Source: Pseudoalteromonas prydzensis (GTDB taxonomy: Bacteria; Pseudomonadota; Gammaproteobacteria; Enterobacterales; Alteromonadaceae). From it: DNA of 64,000 bases. Below, in pieces: positions 18,584 to 28,154 of the stretch. The stretch is from the NCBI RefSeq assembly GCF_001661495.1, contig NZ_BDDT01000006.1, positions 1 to 64,000 of the forward strand, in the 5' to 3' direction. Made by a program: the position numbers and the translations under genes. Every line of letters begins with the position of its first letter. Within the stretch, counting starts at the first letter, position 1. The notes under the pieces were generated by a model, which was not told where the DNA came from, ran no database searches, and saw nothing but the letters and a program-made list of their open reading frames with translations.

Positions 18584-20140
18584 TTATGCGAGCTTGTCTG
18601 AGGCGACTTTATAAGTTGGATCTTCTATTACATTCACTTCAACTAAATCACGTGCTTTATGCAGTAACAGAGCGCAATCTTTACTTAAGTGGCGAAGGTG
18701 CAACTGCTTGCCTGCTTTGGTGTATTTATCAGCTAACGCGTCAATGGCTTCAATAGCACTATGATCGGCGACTCGGCTGTATTTGAATTCGATGATAACG
18801 TCTTTCGGATCGTTTTTAACATCAAATAACTCTGCAAATTTTTTCACTGAACCAAAAAATAATGGCCCATGTAGCTCATAAACTTTAGAGCCTTGTTCAT
18901 CAATGTAATTGGTTGTGAAAATATGTTTTGCATGTTGCCATGCAAAAACTAAGGCTGAAACAATTACACCCACACATACCGCAATAGCTAAATCAGTAAT
19001 AACAGTCACGCCTGACACTAACACAATAACAAACGCATCTGACTTTGGTACACGCTTCATCATTTTGAAACTCGCCCACTCAAATGTGCCTAATACCACC
19101 ATAAACATCACGCCAACCAGTGCTGCAAGTGGGATCATTTCAATTAAGCCTGCAGCAAACAAAATAAACGCAAGCAACATCACTGCTGCAGTTATCCCTG
19201 ATAAACGCGAGCGGCCACCTGAGTTAATATTGATCATCGATTGACCAATCATTGCACAGCCACCCATTGCACCAAAGAAACCACAGGTTACATTTGCAGC
19301 ACCTTGACCAATGCACTCTTTATTACTTTGACCACGGGTTTCTGTTATTTCGTCAATTAAACTCAATGTTAATAAAGATTCAATTAAACCAATCGCGGCT
19401 AAAATAAGCGCATAAGGGAAAATAATTTTAAATGTTTCTAAAGTAAACGGCACCATTGGGATATGGAATTCAGGCAAACCACCAGCAATCGTCGCGGCAC
19501 TGTCACCTGTCATGTCTTTTAAGAAATCAAGTACTGTACGTGCTTCTAGATCAAAGCCCATCACAATGGCAGTGACTGTTACAATAGCCACTAAGGTGGA
19601 TGGCACCGCAGTCGTTAACTTTGGTAAAAAATGAATTATAGCCATAGTTAATGCCACAAGTGCCAGCATTATCATCATCGGCGTGCCGGTCATCCATTGC
19701 ACGCCACCTGAGCCATCAGACACTTTAAACTGGCCAAGTTGGGCGAGGAAAATAACGATCGCGAGCCCGTTTACAAAGCCCAGCATGACAGGATGCGGAA
19801 CCATACGTATAAACTTACCGAGCTTAAACACCCCGGCTAGTATTTGTAGGATCCCCATCAATAACACGGTCGCAAATAGGTATTCAACACCATGATCCAG
19901 CACTAAACTTACCATCACAACTGCAAGTGCACCGGTAGCACCTGAGATCATACCAGGGCGACCACCAAAGATAGCTGTGATCAAACCAACAATAAATGCT
20001 GCATATAAACCAACTAAAGGCTCTACATTTGCAACAAACGCAAATGCAACAGCTTCAGGTACGAGCGCAAGCGCAACCGTAATACCTGATAAGATATCGT
20101 TTTTAGCAGAGCTTGGCGCCTTGCTTAGTAAGTTAAACAT
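18584..20140 (-). CDS. SulP/SLC26-family anion transporter
   Basis: A 518-residue inner-membrane protein. Multiple hydrophobic segments span about residues 10-410, including the SulP signature region [24 protein letters not shown] near residue 27 and [19 protein letters not shown] near 300. A STAS domain follows from about 425 to 505 ([21 protein letters not shown]). The family carries sulfate, bicarbonate, chloride or dicarboxylates. This short form lacks the extra carbonic-anhydrase domain seen in some members. Substrate is not deducible; bicarbonate/sodium symport is common among marine members. It appears as a single gene ending at a clear terminator. Confidence 0.9.
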   Translation of the reverse strand: MFNLLSKAPSSAKNDILSGITVALALVPEAVAFAFVANVEPLVGLYAAFIVGLITAIFGGRPGMISGATGALAVVMVSLVLDHGVEYLFATVLLMGILQILAGVFKLGKFIRMVPHPVMLGFVNGLAIVIFLAQLGQFKVSDGSGGVQWMTGTPMMIMLALVALTMAIIHFLPKLTTAVPSTLVAIVTVTAIVMGFDLEARTVLDFLKDMTGDSAATIAGGLPEFHIPMVPFTLETFKIIFPYALILAAIGLIESLLTLSLIDEITETRGQSNKECIGQGAANVTCGFFGAMGGCAMIGQSMININSGGRSRLSGITAAVMLLAFILFAAGLIEMIPLAALVGVMFMVVLGTFEWASFKMMKRVPKSDAFVIVLVSGVTVITDLAIAVCVGVIVSALVFAWQHAKHIFTTNYIDEQGSKVYELHGPLFFGSVKKFAELFDVKNDPKDVIIEFKYSRVADHSAIEAIDALADKYTKAGKQLHLRHLSKDCALLLHKARDLVEVNVIEDPTYKVASDKLA

Positions 20141-20221
20141 TGAATTCCTCTTGCGGGTATGGGATCAAAAAAGCGCTGAATTCTAACAAATTAAGTTAAG
20201 GTTAACAATTGCGGGAAGGGG

Positions 20222-20255
20222 AACAGGCTAAAGTATACAATTATTCTAGCCTGTT
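20222..20255 (-). terminator. Hairpin after the Lrp-family gene
   Basis: AACAGGCTA (20222-20230) and TAGCCTGTT (20247-20255) form a nine-pair stem with a 16-base loop, just downstream of the regulator stop on the minus strand. The T-tract is weak. Confidence 0.55.
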
Positions 20256-20265
20256 TAAAGCGATA

Positions 20266-20724
20266 TTAAAGTGGTAATGCTGTACTGCGTTTTACACACG
20301 TCATGGTTACATTTGAATGTACTTCTTGAACAAACTCAAGGTTTAATAAATTATCTCGCACAAACTGTTCATAGCCTTCTATGCCCTTAGAAATAATTCG
20401 CAGCATAAAATCCATAGTGCCTGCCATGCTGTAACATTCCGTTACTTCATCATAACTTAAGATCAGGCGTTCAAACTCAGCTAGATTAGTGCGACCATGA
20501 TTCGATAAACGAACGTGCGCATAGACTAACATGTCAAAACCGAGTTTCTTTTCATCTAATAAAGCAACTTTGCCTTTGATGTAGCCATCTTGCTCAAGTT
20601 TTGCAATACGACGCCAACACGGTGACTGAGATAGGCCTACTTTATCGGCTATGTCTGCGGTCGAAAGACTAGCATCTTGCTGTAACAGTGCCAAAATTTG
20701 GCGATCTACGTGATTTAGAGACAT
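20266..20724 (-). CDS. Lrp/AsnC-family transcriptional regulator
   Basis: A 152-residue protein with an N-terminal helix-turn-helix (HVDRQILALLQQDASLSTADIADKVGLSQSPCWRRI, read in parts, residues 5-45) and a C-terminal RAM ligand-binding domain (residues about 68-145, with ECYSMAGTMDFMLRI). The SPCWRRI recognition helix is the standard Lrp/AsnC pattern. It should bind an amino acid and form dimers or octamers. Target genes are unknown; neighbours are SulP and a GloB-like hydrolase, neither an obvious target. It is larger and less conserved than a global Lrp would be, so I do not give a symbol. Confidence 0.93.
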   Translation of the reverse strand: MSLNHVDRQILALLQQDASLSTADIADKVGLSQSPCWRRIAKLEQDGYIKGKVALLDEKKLGFDMLVYAHVRLSNHGRTNLAEFERLILSYDEVTECYSMAGTMDFMLRIISKGIEGYEQFVRDNLLNLEFVQEVHSNVTMTCVKRSTALPL

Positions 20725-20813
20725 TTTATTTCTTTTTTATTTTACTAAATTGATTAAATTATACATGGCTTTAGCAATCGAGTCTTGTGTTTTTATGCAT
20801 TTTTTATGCTTAA

Positions 20814-21455
20814 CTAACCATATTTACCACTAATAAATGGATTCGATATGCGCTCTGTAACTACTTTAGTGTCAGGTCCATGCCCTGAGAGGATCTTGGT
20901 TTCATCTGGCAAAGTAAGAATTTGCTGTTTAATTGAAGCGAGTAGCTGTTGCGCATCACCTTTAGGAAAATCAGTACGCCCTACTGAGCCTTTGAAAATC
21001 ACATCACCCACAATCACTACCTGGTGCTTAGCTTCATAGAAGACAATATGCCCTGGGGTGTGACCTGGACAATGACGGATCTCAAAGCGCAGCTCACCTA
21101 ATGGGAAAATATCACCATCACTTAGCCAATGTTGTGGATAAAAAGGCGTGACTGGTGCAAAGCCAAACATTTGCGCTTGCATTGGTAATGCATCAAACCA
21201 AAATAACTCGTCTTGTTGTGGACCAACAATATCAACTGCAAAGTGCTCAGCAAGTATTTTTGCCGCGCCAACATGATCAAGATGACCATGAGTGAGTAAA
21301 ATACATTGCAGATTAAGACTGTGCTTGGCCAATTCGGCAATAATTTTTTCAGCATCACCACCGGGGTCAACGACGGCGGCTTGACGTGTTTGTTTACAGA
21401 TCACAATCCGACAATTTTGTGCAAAAGCAGTGACCGGTAGAGTAATAATTTCCAT
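20814..21455 (-). CDS. Metallo-beta-lactamase-fold hydrolase (YcbL/GloB-like)
   Basis: A 213-residue cytoplasmic protein. The zinc-binding motif LTHGHLDHVGA is near residue 55, with further ligands in CPGHTPGHIVFY near 128, GDVIFKGSVGRTD near 150 and LSGHGPDT near 190. This is the pattern of the short glyoxalase II type YcbL (GloC). It likely hydrolyses thioesters such as S-lactoylglutathione. It starts four bases from the stop of the preceding M14 carboxypeptidase gene on the same strand, so both are probably co-transcribed. Confidence 0.88.
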   Translation of the reverse strand: MEIITLPVTAFAQNCRIVICKQTRQAAVVDPGGDAEKIIAELAKHSLNLQCILLTHGHLDHVGAAKILAEHFAVDIVGPQQDELFWFDALPMQAQMFGFAPVTPFYPQHWLSDGDIFPLGELRFEIRHCPGHTPGHIVFYEAKHQVVIVGDVIFKGSVGRTDFPKGDAQQLLASIKQQILTLPDETKILSGHGPDTKVVTERISNPFISGKYG

Positions 21456-21458
21456 ATA

Positions 21459-23261
21459 TTAATTCTTTATTTTAGTGTTAGCTGCAAATGTCATTAGCAC
21501 TGGGTATTTTAAATAAGCTTGATCATAAAATGGTGTATGTTCATAAAGCCAATTTAAACGTGCTTGGGGATCTTTTGCAAACGCGGCATCTTCACGAATT
21601 TTTTTATCAAATTCTAATGCTAACGCTGGTTTATCTTTTAACATTTGGCGGGCATACGGCGCTAACGCATAGTTTTCCATATACTCAGTGCGTTGAAAAA
21701 TAGTATTAAACTCACCCCATGCAAAAAACGAATCAGGTGCCTTTGGATGTAAAAGATGGGTGGCTAATTCACCTAACGGTTGTGCAGTATCTATTTTAGA
21801 CCAACCAGTCAAATTCTTTTCAGCTACATCAACAAAGTCAAAATCAGCACTGACTCTAAAGCGACCTTCAAACGGTGCTTTATCAAACTCATGGTTTGTC
21901 ACTACGGCCACTTTTAAATTTGCAGGTAACGCATCTGTCGTAACAATTTGCACCGCAATGCCATGTAACTTAAGTTTTTCGATGATCTGTGGATACGCAG
22001 GCGGAATATAAAACGCGCTAGGCACAGTAATGGTTGTTTTGACGTCTTTTTGCCAATAGATTGGCAACGCATCATAATGTTGCTTTTCACCTAAGTATTT
22101 CACTTCCATCTGACCACTTAAGGCACTTTGGCTGCGCGTATATTTAATGCCTTCAAATGCCACGGTATCGGGCTGTTTAGCGTAGCTACGCTCTACAATC
22201 AGTTTACTTGGGACAAATGCCTGCTCTTTTTTAACTGCATCTGCTAACTGCTGGTGATGCTGTGCTAATGCTGATATAGCCCCATCTAAAAATACATAGG
22301 TGCCAAGCACGCGTTGCTTATAGGGTTTAAGCGAATGGTTTTCAACAAGAATAGTAGGTAAAGAACGTAAATCGCCCCAACCGTTGGAATAGCGAGGCGT
22401 GGCAACCCACCCTGCTAAGCCCTTTTTAAACTCACGCTTATCCATGACAAATACTAACGGCCCGGGAAGGTGGCCTTGCGCTTGTAATTTTTCGTCAATT
22501 ACCGGTTTAAAATATTGATTGAGCGCATCTGAAACACTCGGTGACTCACTGGCAAACACTGGATTGTAGCCATAAGTGACGTCGTACTGATAATCTGCGC
22601 CGTCGGTGACGTGCACATCAATATATAAATCCGGGTTAAACTGTTTGATAACACTTAATACACCGCGCACTTCTGGGGTATCTAGCTTAGTGTAATCACG
22701 GTTTAAATTAAGATTGTTAGCATTGGAGCGAAAACCCATTTCTACTGGGCCACGTTGGTTTATGCGGTTAAACTGGCTACTACGCTCATGGCCATCCACA
22801 TTCAAAATGGGAATAAATAAGATATTTACTTGGCTTAAAATATCACGGCGCTTACCAGTTGCAATATCACGCAGTAACATGAACATGGCGTCTTTGCCGT
22901 CAATTTCACCCGCGTGGATCCCGGCTTGAATAAAAATCGTCGGCTTTGTATTTTGCATTAACTGAGTAGGCGTAAACGCGCCTTCTTCACTGGCAACAAC
23001 CATTTTAATCGCACGGCCGCTGGCACTATGGGCAATAGTTTGTACTTGAAATTGAGTCGGATTTGCCGCGACAAGGCGGTCAACAAACGCCATTGTTTGC
23101 TGATAGTTAGGCGATTTTAGTCCTTCGCTAAGTTCGAAGTCAGTGGTTAATGGGCCTTTTTGTTGTATCAGTGTCAAACTTTGCCCTTGCCATGGTAGTA
23201 ATGGCGGTAAATGGCTATCTAATGTGGCAGTAGCACTTAACAATAATAAACTGGCGATCAT
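21459..23261 (-). CDS. Exported M14-family zinc carboxypeptidase
   Basis: A 600-residue protein beginning with a short signal peptide (MIASLLLLSATATLDSH). The M14 domain occupies about residues 45-330. The zinc ligands HAGEIDGKD are near residue 117, the arginine-rich region NLNRDYTKLDTPEV near 195, the third ligand in YIDVHVTDGADY near 215, and the catalytic glutamate probably in ILVENHS near 308. The second half (residues 330-600) is a beta-rich domain without a name I can give. It would remove C-terminal residues from peptides in the periplasm or medium. It is transcribed just before the MBL-fold hydrolase gene. Confidence 0.9.
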   Translation of the reverse strand: MIASLLLLSATATLDSHLPPLLPWQGQSLTLIQQKGPLTTDFELSEGLKSPNYQQTMAFVDRLVAANPTQFQVQTIAHSASGRAIKMVVASEEGAFTPTQLMQNTKPTIFIQAGIHAGEIDGKDAMFMLLRDIATGKRRDILSQVNILFIPILNVDGHERSSQFNRINQRGPVEMGFRSNANNLNLNRDYTKLDTPEVRGVLSVIKQFNPDLYIDVHVTDGADYQYDVTYGYNPVFASESPSVSDALNQYFKPVIDEKLQAQGHLPGPLVFVMDKREFKKGLAGWVATPRYSNGWGDLRSLPTILVENHSLKPYKQRVLGTYVFLDGAISALAQHHQQLADAVKKEQAFVPSKLIVERSYAKQPDTVAFEGIKYTRSQSALSGQMEVKYLGEKQHYDALPIYWQKDVKTTITVPSAFYIPPAYPQIIEKLKLHGIAVQIVTTDALPANLKVAVVTNHEFDKAPFEGRFRVSADFDFVDVAEKNLTGWSKIDTAQPLGELATHLLHPKAPDSFFAWGEFNTIFQRTEYMENYALAPYARQMLKDKPALALEFDKKIREDAAFAKDPQARLNWLYEHTPFYDQAYLKYPVLMTFAANTKIKN

Positions 23262-23401
23262 AGGACTCTCAAACGTTGGCCTTTTTAATAGTTTGAAATT
23301 ATAACAAGGAAAAATGACAGATCGCGTAAACTGCGGTGATTCAACAAAAAAATGCAGCCAATGACAATTCGTAAAGTTTAAAGCAGTAGTATGCGAGCAT
23401 T

Positions 23402-23426
23402 AAAAAAGGCGCTATAGAAGCGCCTT
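23402..23426 (-). terminator. Terminator after the ketoacyl synthase gene
   Basis: AAGGCGC and GCGCCTT (23406-23412 and 23420-23426) enclose a seven-base loop, and the minus strand continues with six Ts. Confidence 0.85.
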
Positions 23427-23446
23427 GCCAAACAAGAATTATGTGC

Positions 23447-25345
23447 TTAAAACATATCTTGATAAGGATTCGTTTTAGTAAATGCAATTGCTTTGTCAAA
23501 ACCTGGGATCTGCATATCGGTTTGTGAAATAACAATGTCATTTTCATCAATCATGCCATCACCAAAGCGATAAATTAGCTCATACTGGCCTAAATCGGCT
23601 TGCTGTTGGTAACTGGTTTGTGCAGCCGTGACGGTTTGATTTGTCACTGCGTATGCTTTCATCACATCACTGCCATGGCGTTTTGCTAACATTTCCATGG
23701 TTACCTTTGGAGATAACACAGTAGCTGTAGCATTATTACCACCAAAGCCTTTTGAATTGATAAAGGCGATATCCATATCAGCACATTGATAATGCTCAGT
23801 ACGAATATCTAAATGTTGGTTATACACATCATCAGCCACTTTATCTATAGTGGTAATACCCGGCATAATGTTGTGACTAAATACTCCCAGTGCCATAGCT
23901 AGTTGATCGCCACTTGCAGGTGCAATGGTATGCCCTACATACGCTTTAGGCGCGGCAACTTTCCAGTTATCGATTGCAAAGGTTTGCGCTACACGATGAT
24001 AAATTAGGGATTCAGTTACACGGTTTTGCGGTGTACTTGAGCCATGCGCTAAAATAAAGCTGCGTTGCTGAACAGCTTCCGCACCTAAGATATTAGCCGC
24101 TAATGCTACAGATTTTGCCATGGTGATGTAGTTACCAGGCCCAGGTGCTGTGATCGATTTTTTTACGCCATCAGCATTTACAAACACATCAGCTACTGAG
24201 CCCATGATATCGGCACCTAGCGATAATGCGAGCGCATCATCCATTAAAATCGCGACTTGCGCGCCTTCACCGATGGTAAAGCCACAGTTTTCACCAAATG
24301 GACGACTGGTACGACGATGATCTACCGTCTCAGTGTTATCTAAACGCTTTAGACCTTCTTCGTTAGCCAATGCGCCCATATTACCAAAACCTTCAATGAT
24401 CTCAGGGGTAATAGCACATTCTGAAGACGCGACAACAGCGACACGAGTTCGCCCAGCTTGAATATCATTCACAGCTGCGCGTAGATTATATAAAAACGTG
24501 GCACAAGCCCCTGATGTGGTGAACGTAGTACCCACATTACCGGTAACATAAGCATTGATAAAATCAGTAGACATGGTATTTAAACCAAGTGCTAACTGTT
24601 TAGTGCTAACACGCTCGCCTTGCTGGCGCGAACGAATTAAACCACCAAGCCCTTCATCATTCACCTGCCCTACAACAGACGCAGAATAAGTACCAATTTG
24701 ATCTGGTTCAACACTGTTCATGATCTGTTGCCAATCAAGGCCAGTTGAGCGAATTGCATCCGTTGCCGCAAAAATGGTGGCTTGTAAACCACGCGGTTGG
24801 TAACGACTGTTATACATACTGGCAGGATCAAAGCCTGTCGGTAATTGCCCAGCTGCTTTTATTGGGTTGTCACGGGTGCTGTCGTGCTTTATATCAAGCT
24901 CAGCACTAATGGTAACTTTTACTTTTTTATCGGCTAAATCTTCAATTAACCAGCTTGACGGAATTGGCTGCGGTAAGTCACGACGTCGTGCTTCAAATAC
25001 GATAGCTTGCTCATCGCTAAGCGTTAACGTCATTTTTTGCTGCCATGGCGTTGCATCAACATCAAAATGGTTTTCTTCAATTTTACGGATCAACGTACCA
25101 GCAATAATTTGTTCGCCAAATTGTGCTTCAATATCGCTTTGCTTTACTAAATTACCTTGTTGGTCTCTTAATTCGCCCTCTTGTAATGATACAAGATTCA
25201 TTAAAGTCGCTAAACCTAGGAAAGTTTCTTGACGTGCGTCGGCAGTCAAATTATCTAACACGATACGACGATAACCTTGATGAAATGAGGTACGGCCCGC
25301 GGCGTTAATTCCGCCCATGCCGACAATAACGGGTAATGCTGTCAT
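23447..25345 (-). CDS. Stand-alone long beta-ketoacyl synthase
   Basis: A 632-residue protein of the thiolase fold. The catalytic cysteine lies in TTSGACATF near residue 280, the first histidine in LAHGSSTPQNR near 435 and the second in AYVGHTIAPASGDQ near 465, completing the Cys-His-His triad of elongating ketosynthases. At 632 residues it is 200 longer than FabF, the extra part being an N-terminal region of about 190 residues with no recognised domain. No acyltransferase, reductase or carrier protein lies beside it, so its partner genes are elsewhere or it acts with the housekeeping fatty-acid system. It is divergent from a GlxA-type regulator and ends at a strong terminator. A ribosome-binding AAGG lies before the ATG. 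Confidence 0.88.
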   Translation of the reverse strand: MTALPVIVGMGGINAAGRTSFHQGYRRIVLDNLTADARQETFLGLATLMNLVSLQEGELRDQQGNLVKQSDIEAQFGEQIIAGTLIRKIEENHFDVDATPWQQKMTLTLSDEQAIVFEARRRDLPQPIPSSWLIEDLADKKVKVTISAELDIKHDSTRDNPIKAAGQLPTGFDPASMYNSRYQPRGLQATIFAATDAIRSTGLDWQQIMNSVEPDQIGTYSASVVGQVNDEGLGGLIRSRQQGERVSTKQLALGLNTMSTDFINAYVTGNVGTTFTTSGACATFLYNLRAAVNDIQAGRTRVAVVASSECAITPEIIEGFGNMGALANEEGLKRLDNTETVDHRRTSRPFGENCGFTIGEGAQVAILMDDALALSLGADIMGSVADVFVNADGVKKSITAPGPGNYITMAKSVALAANILGAEAVQQRSFILAHGSSTPQNRVTESLIYHRVAQTFAIDNWKVAAPKAYVGHTIAPASGDQLAMALGVFSHNIMPGITTIDKVADDVYNQHLDIRTEHYQCADMDIAFINSKGFGGNNATATVLSPKVTMEMLAKRHGSDVMKAYAVTNQTVTAAQTSYQQQADLGQYELIYRFGDGMIDENDIVISQTDMQIPGFDKAIAFTKTNPYQDMF

Positions 25346-25471
25346 AATTTACCTTGAGAAAACGTGTTATAGGAGAAGTAGCTAGTTTAGATGGATTTTA
25401 CCGCCAACATTGTGCTTAAATAGCCAAATAACAAGCCTAACAGGCCAAAGGTAACTGGTCGGAGCAATTTA

Positions 25472-26497
25472 ATGGACAAAAATCTCAAACATAGCCCGTT
25501 ACAGATCAGTATTTTGGTCTATCAGCATTTATTGATCACTAGTTTAACGCTACCTATTGAGATGCTCAGAGCGGGAGAAGCCTACGCAAAAGGTCATGCA
25601 AAAGGCGATGGAATAATAATGCAGTTTAGGCCACTGCTGATCAATTTGATTGCAGAAGATAACAAGCCGATTCAAAATCGCAGTGGCTTGGCAATTTTAC
25701 CTGAGTACACCTATGCCGACGCTCCGTATAGTGACTTGATCATTGTTCCTGGTATTTGGCGCAACCCTCGCCCTGTTGTTAGGACAAATCAAGGCTTAGT
25801 AAAGTGGCTTACGAGCAGTTGGCAGCAAGGTAGTTCAATTATTGGTGTGGGTACTGGTAACTGTTTAGTCGCTGAGGCCAACCTATTAAATGGTCACCCA
25901 GCGACAACCCACTGGCATTACGCAGAGCAATTTAAGCGTGATTATCCACAGGTATTACTCAAACCTGACTTTTTCATCACCCAATCAGAACGTTTATACA
26001 GCGTGGCAAGTTTGAATGCGTTAGCGGATGTGATCGTGCATATTATTAGTCAATATTATGGACAAGCAGCTGCTCAGCATGTTGAGCGTAACTTTTCACA
26101 CGAAATACGCAAACCTTATGAAGATCAGCGCTATCTTGAGGGAGCTGTAGATAGACACCCTGACGAACTGATTGCGCAAATTCAATTTTGGCTAAAAAAC
26201 AATTTAGCCGCAGAGCAAAGCCTAACCGAGGTGGCGCAATTATTTGGCTTAAGTTATCGTTCGTTTACACGCCGGTTTAGAGTTGCGACCAATCAAAGTC
26301 CCATTGAATACTGGCAACAACTTCGGGTGCAAACGGCAAAGGAGTTATTAGCATCATCAAACTTATCAATTCAAGAAGTGGCACTAGAGGTGGGCTATAA
26401 CGACCAAGGGCATTTAACCCGCGTGTTCAAAAAATTACTCTCGCAAACCCCCAGTGATTACCGTAACGTGGTGAGAAGAAAGTTATTTGGCAATTAA
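25472..26497 (+). CDS. GlxA-family AraC-type transcriptional regulator
   Basis: A 341-residue protein with an N-terminal DJ-1/PfpI-like domain (about residues 10-200, with the IIVPGIW and GVGTGNCLVAEANLL elements) and a C-terminal AraC helix-turn-helix pair (about 240-335, with LTEVAQLFGLSYRSFTRRF and IQEVALEVGYNDQGHLTRVFKK). The cysteine of the nucleophile elbow is present (GTGNCLV) but such domains are usually non-catalytic here. It has GGAG before the ATG. It is divergent from the ketoacyl synthase gene (126 bases between starts), so that gene is the likely target. The ligand is unknown. Confidence 0.9.
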   Translation: MDKNLKHSPLQISILVYQHLLITSLTLPIEMLRAGEAYAKGHAKGDGIIMQFRPLLINLIAEDNKPIQNRSGLAILPEYTYADAPYSDLIIVPGIWRNPRPVVRTNQGLVKWLTSSWQQGSSIIGVGTGNCLVAEANLLNGHPATTHWHYAEQFKRDYPQVLLKPDFFITQSERLYSVASLNALADVIVHIISQYYGQAAAQHVERNFSHEIRKPYEDQRYLEGAVDRHPDELIAQIQFWLKNNLAAEQSLTEVAQLFGLSYRSFTRRFRVATNQSPIEYWQQLRVQTAKELLASSNLSIQEVALEVGYNDQGHLTRVFKKLLSQTPSDYRNVVRRKLFGN

Positions 26498-26507
26498 TTA
26501 AACAAAA

Positions 26508-26529
26508 AACGCCACTTAATCGTGGCGTT
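26508..26529. terminator. Bidirectional terminator between the GlxA-type regulator and mgtC
   Basis: AACGCCAC and GTGGCGTT (26508-26515 and 26522-26529) form an eight-pair stem with a six-base loop, preceded by an A run that becomes a T-tract on the minus strand. The stop codon of the mgtC-like gene falls in the loop. Confidence 0.8.
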
Positions 26530-27031
26530 CTTGCTCTTTTTTATTGCCTCTGTAATACCGTTTAGAGTAAATTTTCACATGCCGATGGACACCTTTACTC
26601 AAACTTTTAAACTTAGCTTCAAGCACATCCACCCCATATAAAATCCCAACGACCAATATCGACAGTTTAATTGCTGCTAATAAGTTATTAGTCGCGATCA
26701 CCACCCCTATGGCTGCTAATACCCAGATTGTGGCAGCCGATGTAACTCCTACCACAGCACCATCTTTAGCGAGCATCACTCCAGCACCTAAAAAGCCGAT
26801 GCCAGTAATAATTTGACCAACCACGCGCGAGTGGTCAATCACATCACCATGCAGCATAAAAGCGGTGGCTAAAAACAAATAAGTGCCCAGAATGATCAGC
26901 ACAGAAGTACGGATCCCCACAGGTTTACCGCGTAATTGTCGCTCCATGCCTATTAAAGCACCACAAAATGCAGCACTGCCAATAGCTGACCAAGAATAAG
27001 GGGCAATATCTAAAAGTTCATATACTGTCAC
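26516..27031 (-). CDS. MgtC/SapB-family membrane protein
   Basis: A 171-residue inner-membrane protein with four to five hydrophobic segments in residues about 15-130 and a charged C-terminal tail. The family signature GMERQLRGKPVGIRTSVLI is near residue 27 and GIGFLGAGVMLAKDG near 75. MgtC of Salmonella modulates the F-ATPase and virulence; family members of marine bacteria are of uncertain role, perhaps magnesium or membrane-potential homeostasis. The length is short, without the ACT-like C-terminal domain of MgtC. A gap of 20 bases separates it from the upstream GNAT-C39 gene, so it may share that transcript. Confidence 0.88.
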   Translation of the reverse strand: MTVYELLDIAPYSWSAIGSAAFCGALIGMERQLRGKPVGIRTSVLIILGTYLFLATAFMLHGDVIDHSRVVGQIITGIGFLGAGVMLAKDGAVVGVTSAATIWVLAAIGVVIATNNLLAAIKLSILVVGILYGVDVLEAKFKSLSKGVHRHVKIYSKRYYRGNKKEQERHD

Positions 27032-27050
27032 TGTATTTCCTACTACAACA

Positions 27051-28154
27051 TCATATCGCTAGCGCCAAAGCGGTGCTCAAGCGAGAACTGCCAAAACTAG
27101 CCATTTTCATAAAATCACTTCTTGCGATTGGTACGTGTTGGCAATCAATCGCTAGTTGTTTGTCGCTTTCACAAAACGGATCGTGAACATATAAACAATG
27201 CGCATCCAAGTGAGTCACACACACCCAATGCGGCGATTTTTTACCATCAAAACGATAGGTGCTGATCAACAACACCACGGCCATTTTTTCGCCAAGCCAT
27301 CGCTCAATCTGTTCAAGCGTTAATTCTTGGTATTTAACATCCAGTTTGTGGTTAATTGCTTCGACTACAAATTGATTGTGGACCGTATGTAAAATCGCCT
27401 TTTTGTTGTCGTTTCTTACTCCATCAACAAACAATGTATCGCGGTTATTAATAATAACTTGCGCTTTAAAACCACGTTTATTTGCCGCAAGTGCCAGTCC
27501 TAATGGATGACAACCACCGTGACCTGAGGTCATGAATATGGTGGTTGCTTCTCGCCAAATATCAAGTTCACTGACTTGCGTGATAGTGGTTCTTTTTATT
27601 GATGACATTGCCATCAATAAAGCCGCAGGGCCACAGGTAAACTCGGTTGTTTGCTGATACCACGGTGTGTCTCGGGTAAACTCAAGCTCATTGGTATTAC
27701 GAATGTTTTTTTGCATTCGTAACGCATCACTGTGATCGTCGTAATAATCGCTATATTGACCAAATACCCGATAGCCAAGTTTTTTATACAAGGCAATGGC
27801 GGCTAAATTATTGACTGCCACTTCAAGGCGCATAAACACCCGCCCACGCTCAGCCGTGGCACGCTCAAGCGCGTTTAGTAATTGCTGAGCAATGCCTTTA
27901 CCCTGTGCTTGTGGTGTTACTGCTAACGAATATAAACGGGCTAAACGTGTGCCTTTATGACACCACACCAACCCGTACCCAAGTAATTGATTAGCCGATT
28001 CAGCGACTAACAAGATACCGTGTTTCGCTATGATCCAACGCTTTAAACTACGTGCGCTTAATCTATCTTGGCTAAAACTTTGTTGCTCTATTGCAAGTAG
28101 TGCCTGTAAATCAGCCTCTGTGGCAGCGCGTACTGCCACATTATGATCAGACAT
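27051..28154 (-). CDS. GNAT acetyltransferase fused to a C39-like peptidase domain
   Basis: A 367-residue two-domain protein. The N-terminal GNAT (about residues 5-150) has the acetyl-CoA loop LAVTPQAQGKGIAQQLL near 77 and a RimI-like YKKLGYRV near 122. The C-terminal part (about 160-360) is a C39-like papain fold: QQTTEFTCGPAALLMAM near residue 167 carries the cysteine, and HWVCVTHLD near 311 the histidine. In C39 proteins this site cuts after double glycine; here there is no ABC part. The fusion is known as a family. It overlaps the rimK-type gene by one base (TAATG), so the two are translationally coupled. I infer a shared pathway of peptide or protein modification, but the substrate is unknown. 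Confidence 0.87.
   Translation of the reverse strand: MSDHNVAVRAATEADLQALLAIEQQSFSQDRLSARSLKRWIIAKHGILLVAESANQLLGYGLVWCHKGTRLARLYSLAVTPQAQGKGIAQQLLNALERATAERGRVFMRLEVAVNNLAAIALYKKLGYRVFGQYSDYYDDHSDALRMQKNIRNTNELEFTRDTPWYQQTTEFTCGPAALLMAMSSIKRTTITQVSELDIWREATTIFMTSGHGGCHPLGLALAANKRGFKAQVIINNRDTLFVDGVRNDNKKAILHTVHNQFVVEAINHKLDVKYQELTLEQIERWLGEKMAVVLLISTYRFDGKKSPHWVCVTHLDAHCLYVHDPFCESDKQLAIDCQHVPIARSDFMKMASFGSSRLSTALALAI

Noticed and set aside
27051-28154. A bacteriocin ABC exporter (C39 domain)
   Set aside because: There is no ATPase or membrane part; the C39-like domain is fused to GNAT instead.
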